Shown here piece by piece: positions 20,401 through 29,100 of a stretch of DNA of 64,000 bases. Under the pieces are notes generated by a model, which had not been told where the DNA came from, searched no databases, and was given only the letters and a program-made list of their open reading frames with translations. A program made the translations under genes and the position numbers. The stretch's first letter is position 1. Every line of letters begins with the position of its first letter. Source of the stretch: Schizochytrium sp. CCTCC M209059 (Eukaryota; Sar; Bigyra; Thraustochytrida; Thraustochytriidae); NCBI GenBank assembly GCA_000818945.1, contig KN805391.1, forward strand, positions 362,823 to 426,822. The letters run 5' to 3'.

Positions 20401-23080
20401 TAGTGAGATTGCTCGTGGCTTTCTCGATTCCATCGCCGATGCACCCGCCGAACTCCGACCAGGGAAACTTGTGTACCTCCAGAGCCTTTGTGCAAGCCCG
20501 GGTCTTTTATCGCGCTGGGATTTGCGCAGGCGTCTTTCAGCCTCAGTGATACGATCTCTGCAGAGCCATTTGCGCGGCGATATTGAGGAGCAAACCGCAA
20601 GTCTAGAATGCGTTGAGCGCATGTTTTCGACTGTGCAGCAACGCGACAATACATTGACTTCGGTGCAGCGCCGGGAAGATATCTGGAATGCCGCGCTTCT
20701 CCTTCCGGACATTTTCCACGCCGCTCGCGGTTTTATTGCGGTTCGATACCCAGAGACGGCTCGCTCTCAGCCCCGAAAGTATGCGAGCTTTCTGTTGAGC
20801 CACCTCTCTGCAGACCTTCGCGACGTGGGAGTGCGACTCCTCTTGTGCGCATTTTCGATAGTACTCGATCTTGACTCTCAGCAACTCAAGTACTTTATGT
20901 CTTCTGCGTTGGAGGAGACGCAACGTACTGCAGATGATTTCATGCAGGACGCGCTGATTTGTTGCAACGCCTTTCTTCACGAGGAAGCCGCGGACGCGAA
21001 TCGCTGTTTCCCAGACTTCTGGTTCTCGGTCACGGCGGGAGTGCTCAGGTCTGTACTAAGCGTTCTCGAATGGTTTGCGCCGCGGCTTGTTGCTTGCTTT
21101 CGCGGCGCAAGTGCGCGCGCGGACCTTGCGCGCCCCGACAAGAGCTTGTGGCTGCTCTTTGTTCACGCAGGCCTTTGTCTCGGCAACCACTCGATCCTGT
21201 ATGGAGAAGAGACCCCGAACGACCTTCACAAGCGGCACGTACTCCAGCAAGAGAATCTCGTCACGGCGCATAGTCGGCTGACGCGAGTTTTGCGTGGGGC
21301 CTGGGATGGCCCGCTGCGTGGCCAGCGGTGGCTCATGGCCCAGCATTTGACCTTGAAAGTGCTCAAGCTCTGTATTTCGTTGGACGCGCCCGAAGATCTG
21401 GTCTCGCTTGCTCGCAAAATGTACCTCGATATGGTATGCGAGACGTTGACAAAGGCTACCGAGGATATGGCAGGTGTCATGGAGCGCGTTACAACGGCCT
21501 TTGTAGATGCGGCATCTCGCTCCCAAGATAGTCTTGCGTTGGAGCGCACGGCGGAACTCTTTGGCACGACGTTGCTGCAAAGCGCACCCGCAGAGATGCA
21601 GGAGGATCGTGCGGTGGCGCTTTTCCTGGACGATATGGCCCAGCTATGTGCGCTTCTCCGGGCGCTTGAGCGCCTGCCACGCTTAGCTGCATTCGAGATC
21701 GACCGAGTCGAGTCCATCGTGGAGCTGCTCAACTACCTCCGACGCCAGCAGCGTGATGAGCAATTCCTTGGATACCTTGACGAGCTTGTAAATCTGCACG
21801 AGGAGCTTGGAAATGCAGAAGAGGCTGTCAATGCGCGACTGCTGCGACTTCAAGTCCGTGGACAAGATCGTCAGTCCGTGCTTTGGGACGTGGTAAGGAC
21901 ATGCGAGCGTGGCAAGCTTTGGGAGCGAGGCATTACAGTTCTCGACGAACTCAGAGATGTTTTTGAGCGCGCCTTTCAGACGTCTCGTATCTCGCGTGTG
22001 TTGCTGCAGCAGGCCGAATTCTTTGACAATCTCGCGCGTGATCAGCGTCATCGCTACTACCCGAGCTACTACCGCGTCCGGTTCGTGGGCCCGGCCTCGT
22101 TCGAGGACGAAAATCGTCTCGGAGCCTCCTCTGTGTGGAACCGCACTTTTGTGTACAAGGGCAACGACATGGAGGGACTCTCTGAATTTAGTGTGCGCCT
22201 TGGGACAAGCTTTGAGGGAGTCACCGTCTTGCAGGCACAGGGCAGAACAGACTCTAGCGCAAGGCAGACGGAGTCGGAGCGATGGATCGAAGTGCAGACC
22301 GTGAAGCCATCAACGTGGTTCGAAACTGCACTTCTCGCACAAGGCGACAGTACACGCTTTGCAGATGGTGCAGATGATACACAGCGCTGTCTTCAAGCAA
22401 TGCGAGTCTCAGTGCGAGGCGCACGGATCACGGACGCTGTTGATGCAGAGGGCGTGTTGCCTCCAGCACGGGTGCTGCAACAGCAAGCGCACGCCAAGAT
22501 TGAGAGTGTCTCACATCTCTCGTCTTTTCGCAAACGTGAAGAAAAGAGCGGCAACGAATTTCTTGACACCTGGGCGCGAAAGTACATTATGGTACTTGAT
22601 GCTCCAGGCTTTCCGTGTCTTTCGCGACGCTTACCCGTGACACGTCAAGTGATTTACGAGATTGACCCCTTACGGATCGCAATTCAAACAATCCAGAACA
22701 AGAACTGCGAGCTTGTCGAGCACATTGCGGACCACTCGCGTCGCGAGGGACGAGATGCGCCACAAGCATTTACTATGCTTTTAAGCGGCGTCGTCGACGC
22801 TGCTGTTAGTGGAGGCGTGACAAAGAATTATGGCAGTCTTCTTTCGGGCTCGTTCACTTCATCGTACCCAGAAATTGTAGATGCCTACGGATCTGCTCTG
22901 GCGACTGAACCCTGGGTCGATTTCTTGCGCGAGCTCGTTCGTATGCAGGTACATCTTGTGGAAAAAGCGGTAGATGTGCACGGCCGCGTCTGCGCCGAGG
23001 CTGTTTTGCCGCTCCACGCTCACCTCAAGGACAAGATGGCAGATCTCAAGTCCGAGATTGGAAATCTGCTGTCGCAGTAG
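17489..23080 (+). CDS. DOCK-family Rho GTPase exchange factor
   Basis: This 1863-residue protein has the classic DOCK180 order. An SH3 domain lies at ~53-105 (ALYDY-like strand replaced by KFRFVARG, then the WFKG and GIFPAAFVEI signatures). A helical region follows, then a DHR-1/C2 domain at ~490-690 (NDYYIRLKYG followed by a VYYH segment and the FVFSHVS end). A long armadillo-like helical middle leads to the DHR-2/DOCKER catalytic region (~1410-1835), including the YYPSYYRVRF, FVYKG and RISRVLLQQAEFF-type segments. It would activate Rac- or Cdc42-type GTPases, recruit to phosphoinositide membranes through DHR-1 and, given the N-terminal SH3, probably pair with an ELMO partner. The SH3 places it near the DOCK-A/B subfamilies. 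It is a single 5.6-kb exon and faces DRC1 tail to tail. Confidence 0.92.
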   Translation: MTHDEPAGRPTPNMVDTEDEKVSKPASSQSPASPPSTSGSNDSSWQRRPGTGRAKFRFVARGKYQISLEAGDLVDVQEFSSGWFKGIQVRTGKMGIFPAAFVEIFDARQISAVSPLGGSPRHDDLFVEVERAIKLLKHDVSQATEPSHAASIRMLCNVLEDWKYALWPSAPEGRASYVTTSPVFASLVRQSIIKLLNAIAQTQANTLIFRDTRGDVLTTASMPLVILAAEHRKAEDEPLSSSKIDPLDPTMLQRLANLELAKGVSQDRAELVAQHLRQFVANKDEDEPHGAASAPNEQGFFFDIQVQVKRVDLVSSDPLILYFSLYDCETQQQVSEDSAVCVDTQEGNLPVEFAFVRIASALVSANKLAIVCKISRKGPLLSSSANGQGVSTAPAQGDSLVTSPDTKKNVDIVYKRPFGVAAWPCASVSDPERDGPPIQMWLSSGREDHLEDKVSAILTKLRGGSRASSGTGGANAKAIILTTQCKTHKEHHLHNPQNVRIMQIDPFISPLVVRNDYYIRLKYGVFQQDRKRAARNVEAKVHVVAGDGKVLPGVIGRQRAALSDTYRSIVYYHDNAPHFEEQLLLRLPAGNANASPPGLHVLFVFSHVSTTVAKSHPFAFTFLPLFHPTSSAIAQEGAIKLKCYAPLPGVESVKAHVEDLKYLKFQPILRDGVIATAEPNVRPKESLHISIQACSTEVPTNRTLASLLLACRTIKPGRTFRATVEPLLEFAMDELEVHDALQHMREFLDALFRTMDAVEDDLLVQQAFSALVSFLSRAALALGRKQFRRRFEQYAEEHFMLQSFAPRVYFSLLGNLRLWLELSPLASAEPNLQVQAEVQATRGKGLRRRAMSTDVQESGAVLRCLAYLLRLILLSRRSDVAQVSKKINAAVPAQSPPRSSTSGPTFQQHVLDIFYLLDELVTSKVELETSSSGTENLATALKRAAMTGMAEVVDFSLLDGLRDDILHVDTISEIARGFLDSIADAPAELRPGKLVYLQSLCASPGLLSRWDLRRRLSASVIRSLQSHLRGDIEEQTASLECVERMFSTVQQRDNTLTSVQRREDIWNAALLLPDIFHAARGFIAVRYPETARSQPRKYASFLLSHLSADLRDVGVRLLLCAFSIVLDLDSQQLKYFMSSALEETQRTADDFMQDALICCNAFLHEEAADANRCFPDFWFSVTAGVLRSVLSVLEWFAPRLVACFRGASARADLARPDKSLWLLFVHAGLCLGNHSILYGEETPNDLHKRHVLQQENLVTAHSRLTRVLRGAWDGPLRGQRWLMAQHLTLKVLKLCISLDAPEDLVSLARKMYLDMVCETLTKATEDMAGVMERVTTAFVDAASRSQDSLALERTAELFGTTLLQSAPAEMQEDRAVALFLDDMAQLCALLRALERLPRLAAFEIDRVESIVELLNYLRRQQRDEQFLGYLDELVNLHEELGNAEEAVNARLLRLQVRGQDRQSVLWDVVRTCERGKLWERGITVLDELRDVFERAFQTSRISRVLLQQAEFFDNLARDQRHRYYPSYYRVRFVGPASFEDENRLGASSVWNRTFVYKGNDMEGLSEFSVRLGTSFEGVTVLQAQGRTDSSARQTESERWIEVQTVKPSTWFETALLAQGDSTRFADGADDTQRCLQAMRVSVRGARITDAVDAEGVLPPARVLQQQAHAKIESVSHLSSFRKREEKSGNEFLDTWARKYIMVLDAPGFPCLSRRLPVTRQVIYEIDPLRIAIQTIQNKNCELVEHIADHSRREGRDAPQAFTMLLSGVVDAAVSGGVTKNYGSLLSGSFTSSYPEIVDAYGSALATEPWVDFLRELVRMQVHLVEKAVDVHGRVCAEAVLPLHAHLKDKMADLKSEIGNLLSQ

Positions 23081-23112
23081 TAAAGAGTAAGCATGAACAT
23101 TAGGTTAGATTA

Positions 23113-25320
23113 TTATGGCCTGTAGAGAGATCTGCGTTGGGGTGATCGGGATCCTGAGCTCGAACGCTGCTGCTGGGATTGCGGTGTCGTTGGCATAATG
23201 GTTTCCATTGGCGTCACGATCAAGTCTTGCACGACCTGCGACCCGAGATACTGGTTGAGCAAGGCTTTGAGCTCTTCGTTCTGGGCCTCAAGAGACTGTA
23301 CTTCTTGGATGCTCTCGGCTCGGTTCTTAAGAACATTAATGTACTTGCCCATTGCACCCTCGAGCGCCTCCCACACGCGCACGGTGCGGTCGGGGACGAG
23401 GTTGGCAAGGCGCGACCAATATTCGATTTCCTCGAGACGATCGCGCTCGCGACGCGCCTCCGATGCCTCCTGCTCGGCCTGCATTGTCGTCTCTCGCTTG
23501 GTCTTGCGCTTGACCGGACCAAGGCCCGCATCATTCTCGCGGTTTCTCTGCTCGATAAAGGCTCGCGCCACCTTGACGACATCGTCCTGCTTCACCTTGA
23601 GGCCAAGCAAGCGATTTCTTGCCTCGTCATTTTCAGCCTGCTCCAGCGCAAAGGCATCGTCTTCGTCATCTTCGATACGCTCGAAAAAGTGGCCAAGGAG
23701 GTCCGCGATCTCGCTTTCATTGGTCACGTTGAGGGCCTTAAGAATTGCATCTGCGCGCAAGACTGCAGATGACCCATCATCTTTTGCTGCCTCCGCCTCG
23801 TTTCTCGTCTTGGCATCGATGAGGAAGTCCGCCTCGAGTGACAGCATCTCGAGCATGGTCGTTACCTTGGCATTGAAGACCTTGGAGCGGGGCTGTGAGT
23901 CGGAAGATGAATCACTTGCGTCGGACGGTGAGCCTGTGACGCCAGACGCCGCCGCACTCTTGTTACCTTCTGTAGATTGCGCTTGGCTTTCATTGTGCTG
24001 ATTATTTTGCTGTTGAGGTGAAGGCGGGGATTGGGCGTTCGAGAAAGCACCCGAGTGGCAAATAAGCAGGTCCGGGTTTGGCGCTTGCCACCTATGGCCA
24101 AGCTGTTGCTCTTGAAGAATCTTGTCCGCGGCGAGCAGCTTGTTGAGGTCGCCCATAATTTCGTCCTGATGCATCATCCAGACCTCGCGATACTTTTTGT
24201 TATCCGCCAGCTCAAAGTGACGAAATTTGCTTTGCAAATCCTTGTACTGCTTTGTAATGCGGCGATACTCTTCGGTGAGCTCCATGTTCTCTTGCTTGTA
24301 TTTGGTATCGCTGGAGTGGTACTTGCTCATCAGCGTGGAGAGAGCGTCCTTGAGACGCGCGAGCTTGCGCTTTTGTTGAGCCAGCGTGGCAGAGTTCTCC
24401 ATGTCGCGCTCCGTGAGTACACGATAGTTGTACTCGAGCTTTTCTGTGTTGAGCTGGTATGTGGCCCGCATTTCTTCGAGCTGCTGCTCGAGAACCTGAA
24501 TGTCAGTCTCAAGCTTGATCTTGAGCTGATTATAGTCTTCGGCATCTCGAGTCCGCAATTCCTCGAGCTCCTTCTGATAGGCGGCTTCGCGCTCCTGACG
24601 GGCGTCCATATAATTCATTTCCATTTCGCGACGTTTCTCGAAGAGTGCGTCAATTTCGCCTCGATTGGTTTCGATGAGCTCTTTGCGTTCCTGCAAGAAT
24701 GCGTCCTCGATATTCTTCAGCTCCTCTTCGTACTGCGCGCGAAGTTCCTTGTACTGGGAGGCCATGCGCGCGAGAAGCTCTTCGATGTCGCAGCCCTGCT
24801 GCTTGAGCGCCTTGACGTACTCCTCGTCCTTGATCTTGAGCTCACGCTGAAACTCGGCAATAAGCCTGTTCTTGCTGTGGATGATTTCCTCGCATGCTTT
24901 GCGTTGTTTGGCCATTTCCTTGGCAAGTTCGAGGGGCATGTTGTGCTCCATAAGCTCGGCCCAGCGCATTTCAACGCTGGCATTTTTCTTGCCGCTCGTC
25001 AACGCCTCACCCTGGAGGTTGTGCAGGCGGAGTTGCCGTTTCTCTTCTTCTTGGACACGACGCTTGCTCTCAGTAAAGTCGGCTTCGACGCGGACACTGG
25101 TGATCTCGCGAAGACCCTGTTCTTTTTTCACATCGATCCTTTTAAGGCACTCTGCAACCTGCTTCTTGCGTTTGCCGGTTTGCTCCTCTTCGGGGTCAAT
25201 GTGCGCCTTGGCGGTGCCCTTTTCGGAGCGCGTGGCATTGCGCTTCTCGATGCGAAGTCGTCGTGCACGAATGCGATCATCCTGGTTCGCCGAGTTCGTC
25301 GACGCCGCGTTCTCCTCCAT
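23113..25320 (-). CDS. DRC1: Dynein regulatory complex subunit 1
   Basis: This 735-residue, mostly coiled-coil protein has the length of DRC1 orthologues (about 740). DRC1 is a core scaffold of the nexin-dynein regulatory complex linking axonemal doublet microtubules. Residues ~20-400 are nearly continuous heptad-like helix. The diagnostic segment of ~365-410 (QYKDLQSKFRHFELADNKKY, then the REVWMMHQDE stretch and a L-G-H-R-W end) matches the family signature. A low-complexity Ser/Gln linker (~420-480) is followed by a C-terminal helical domain (~490-700) with the second conserved block, and a basic RRSLYRP tail. Its presence predicts that the organism builds motile flagella. The stop is only 32 bp from the DOCK stop, so their 3' UTRs must overlap. 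Confidence 0.93.
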   Translation of the reverse strand: MEENAASTNSANQDDRIRARRLRIEKRNATRSEKGTAKAHIDPEEEQTGKRKKQVAECLKRIDVKKEQGLREITSVRVEADFTESKRRVQEEEKRQLRLHNLQGEALTSGKKNASVEMRWAELMEHNMPLELAKEMAKQRKACEEIIHSKNRLIAEFQRELKIKDEEYVKALKQQGCDIEELLARMASQYKELRAQYEEELKNIEDAFLQERKELIETNRGEIDALFEKRREMEMNYMDARQEREAAYQKELEELRTRDAEDYNQLKIKLETDIQVLEQQLEEMRATYQLNTEKLEYNYRVLTERDMENSATLAQQKRKLARLKDALSTLMSKYHSSDTKYKQENMELTEEYRRITKQYKDLQSKFRHFELADNKKYREVWMMHQDEIMGDLNKLLAADKILQEQQLGHRWQAPNPDLLICHSGAFSNAQSPPSPQQQNNQHNESQAQSTEGNKSAAASGVTGSPSDASDSSSDSQPRSKVFNAKVTTMLEMLSLEADFLIDAKTRNEAEAAKDDGSSAVLRADAILKALNVTNESEIADLLGHFFERIEDDEDDAFALEQAENDEARNRLLGLKVKQDDVVKVARAFIEQRNRENDAGLGPVKRKTKRETTMQAEQEASEARRERDRLEEIEYWSRLANLVPDRTVRVWEALEGAMGKYINVLKNRAESIQEVQSLEAQNEELKALLNQYLGSQVVQDLIVTPMETIMPTTPQSQQQRSSSGSRSPQRRSLYRP

Positions 25321-26188
25321 CGTAGGCTCTTTTGTTTGTCTATGTCAGCGATCTGTAGTCCGTTTGTACGTCCGTCTGTACGTACGTCCGTACGTGCGTG
25401 CGTCTGTCTGTCGTTGTCTTGCGCCTGTGCCTTCAAGGTATTTGTGCTTGCGACTTTTTGCCCTTCGCAGCGAGTGTGCCCTCCGACAACAAGGAGGGGA
25501 AGGGAAGCTTGAAGAGCAAGCCAGCACTGCCTCGGCTTGACTTGCCCTTGCCCTTGTCCTCTTGCTCTCTTGGCCTTTCCTTTCTTTGTTACCTCTACCG
25601 AGCAGGACGAGGAATAGAAGGAAAAGAATGGGAAGCAGAGGGAGAAAACGAAGAAGAAGAAGAAAAAGATGATGATGAAGGAGAAGCGCACACCTCTCTC
25701 CTTGTGGCCGGGTAACCTGACGCCCTTTGCGGCGAGTTATGAGCGGCCTGCGTACCTTGAGGCGACAGCTGCGCTTCGTACGCGCACGCTGTTGCTCTCT
25801 ATACTCTATGTAGTACCAGAATACTCTACATTCATTTGGGTTGAGTGTCGCCGCGAGTCTACAGTAAATTTATTATCGTACCTAACGGATAGGTATTTGT
25901 ACGATAAAAGCGTGGGCTCCTTGCTCCTCGTGGGAAGGCGCGTTGGACAATTGTATGGATGCGATTTCCATTTTGACAATCACACAAGACGCAGTGATAT
26001 GCACAAACCGATGAACGAATAAAATGAATGACTGAGCGATAGGATGACTTGATTGACTTGACAATGAATGATCCTGATGCTGATTTTTATTCTGATGCAA
26101 TTGGTAATTAGAATGTGCTAAGAGGAGGACGAGACAGAGAGACAGAGAGACAGACAGATAGGCAGACAGAAGCCGGTCAAAAGTGACG
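25321..26188. other. Spacer between DRC1 and SH3-repeat gene
   Basis: This 868-bp spacer lies between two minus-strand genes. It contains GTAC/GTCC-type tetramer runs (about 25366-25420) upstream of the DRC1 start, an A/G-rich run near 25620-25685, and a GACA/GAGA run near 26130-26172 beyond the stop of the next gene. No gene is supported. Confidence 0.55.
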
Positions 26189-29100
26189 TCATCGGTCGCG
26201 ATGTAAAGCGCCAGCCCAGTCAGGAAGTGGCGGGTGGCCATTCGATCCATTCTGAGCTCCTTCAGCCGACTGTCCCGTGGTGGACGGCTGTTGTGGTAGC
26301 TGCTGTTGTTGCGGATGATGGCCCTGAGAAGACTGGTTCTGCTGCAAGTTTGAAAGAAGATTCATTGCGAGCTGACCGTTCTGCAAAGCGTTGAGAAGGT
26401 CACCAGGGATGCCAGAGCTCGAAGATCCTGCACCAGAAGCTTGCGTGCTTCGCGCTGCGTTCGAGTTGAAGAGGTTGGCAAAGAGAGTGGTGGTGGGATT
26501 GCTCGTGTTGTTTGTTCCATTCCGTCCGCTTCCCGATTCGCTCGCCGAAGAATTGGCACTATTCTCAGAAATAAGACGAGCAATCCCACTTGTACCGAGA
26601 GAAGCATTTCCGCTCGCGGGGCTGGTGGCATTTGCAAGACGTTGCTGGAGTTGCTGGAGCTGTTCAAGCTGCTGCATGGGGGTGAATTCACCAGACCCAG
26701 AACCGTGACCTTGGACAGACTGCGAAGAGCCTTGCGTGTCTTGCTGCCAATTGGGCGGCAAGCGGTTGCCCATGATGCTCTGAAAAAGGGATTGAACACG
26801 CGCCGTTGTGTCATTGGCAGCAGGCGATGCTGCGGCGGGCGAAGAGTTCGTCAATGGCCCTCCTGAAGGCGAGTTCGAGCTCGCACGCCGCTTTCCCTTG
26901 GCACGAGACCGCTTTGCCGGCGACTTCCCGCTGCTGCCAGTCTTGGAAGCCCCACCAACGCTAGCTGGGGAGCTGCCCGTGCTGGCTCCTGGTCCACCTA
27001 GGAGAGCGTTGCTCACGATTGGCGTGAGGCCTTCTATTCCAGGAATAGACCCATTCTGCATGGAAAGCGTCTGCGGACTTGCCCGTCCGCCAGCGCCACC
27101 GCGGGCATTCGTTTTGCGCGCCGCTGCCGTCGACTGGCCTTTCGCTCCTCCCTTTCCTGCGGCGCCTCCCTTTTTCGCCAACTTGCGATCAACCTCTTTA
27201 AGGATCGACTTTTTGCCATCCTTGAGCGACTGAAGTTGCTTCTCATTGATTTGGCCCGTGCCAAGAGACATGATCGAGGCTGCTGTGTCAAAAGTAGGAT
27301 GCGCATCCGTTTTGCGCGGTGCCGACTCCACGTATCCCCAAGAGCGCCACCTGAAATCGAGTCCGGTCAAATCGTCGGTCGCCCATTCTTCGTCACCACT
27401 GCTTTCATCGTCATCATCGTCGTCGGCGTCATCATCGTCGTTATTGTCGCCAATTTTGCCGCCAGTAGACATACTCTTTTGGCGCTTCTTCAAGATACGG
27501 CTCCGCGTGGTACCGCCCATGGCGACATCGCCGTCGTCATCCTTGTTGTCTTCGTTCTCTTGGTCATCCTCGTCGTCATTGTCTGCACCCGCAGCAACCT
27601 TTTTCAGCTCAAGCTCGCGCTTACGGCGTTTTTTACGACTTTCGTAGTACGGACGTGCAAGCTCATCATTCCAGCCCTTGCCAAAGTACCCATTGAGGCC
27701 CTGATCGCGCGGTTCGTCGAGAGGGCGCTTGCGGCAACCAATAGTGATGGGGACTGCCCGGTAGTGATAGGTTTCCAGAGGTGAGATGATTGTCTCTTCC
27801 TCGTTGCGCTTGCGACCCGCGACGAAGCGACCCCAACCTTTCATCGTAGCACGACTCACGGCACGCACGTACCGGCGCTGCGCCTCGGAAGAAAGTCGTT
27901 TAATCTCGGGAAATGGACTTTCGCGTTCCGTCTTGGCCTCAGTACTAACAGCAACTTTAGTTTCTGCACTGCTGCTGGCCTCTCGCGCGGCGTCCGACCA
28001 GTCTCGTACGTCGACGTTGTACATGAAAGGAAAGGAGGCCTCTGTGACTTCGATGAAGCCGGGTTTGCGAGGCGATTGGACGACGGCGAATTTGTAGTCG
28101 GAGACTGTCTCGTCGCGAGTGACGGGGATGGCCTTGGCATGATCAAGTGGAACAGCGCCAGCCTGAAAGACAGGGGAAGCCCAACATGCTGGGTTCCAGC
28201 ATGAGGCGTTATTCGAATGCATTTCAAGCTTGCACACGTCGCAGTGCGGGATCTTGACGACGGGGGGCACGTACTTGTCACCGGCGGCGTCATCGTCATC
28301 TCCGCAGATGCGATCACGCCACAATTTAAGGTCGGGGCGATGCTGATTGTATTTGAACATGCGCTCGCGGTCGTGGGTCATCCACGCATGAATAGCATCT
28401 TGCCTCTCCTTGTTGGCTTGGAGCAAGCGATTAATCTTGGGATCCTCCGTAAGAGGGATGCGACTCGGTCCGCGAATCTTGGTGCGCGAGCGATTTGAAG
28501 CACGACGGACATTGCGCGCAGGGCGACGCGTGGTCTCGGCAGCGCCCGAAGTGCTCCCTGCAACTGAGGATTTGGCGTCGTCGTCGTTGTTGGCGAGCGC
28601 TGGGGTCGAAGATGAAGCAGTACGCCGGGCTGTCGCACGGCCGCGTGTGCCCGGCTCGCTGGAGCTGCGAACACTCAGCGAGGCGCCCGCGCCGGCGTTC
28701 CGCCTGCGCTTGGTGGTTGCAGTATCGACAGACTTGCGCTGCTCGCTTTCGGCAGTGATTTGCCCAACATGGACGTAGAACTGGCGCAAAATAGCCTTGG
28801 GCATGTTAGGAAATTGCACATCGTCGTGCTGGCGAGCAAAGGGCCCATCAGGGTTGGCTGTCTTTTTCGCGCTGGTAGTAGTAGTGTTGATTGCGGTGGT
28901 CGTGGTCTTTCTTCGCCGCCTTGGCCGGCCTGCGCCGCCTTGCTGCGCATCGCTTTCGTCACCGTCTTCGTCGTCATCGTCATCGTCGTCATCGTTATCG
29001 TCATCATCTTCGCCGCCGCCCGTGTCATCGTCACCGTTGTCGCCGATGGCGTCGTCGAAAAAGTCGTCGTCTTTTCCTCCGTTCGCGCCCCCGCGGCGTA

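Noticed and set aside
20738..20760. tRNA B-box-like GGTTCGATACC
   Set aside because: It lies inside the DOCK coding region with no A-box or cloverleaf around it.
24031..25512. 493-codon plus-strand frame opposite DRC1
   Set aside because: Leu/Phe/Val-rich translation of the reverse of coiled-coil codons, which mimics a membrane protein; DRC1 is unambiguous.
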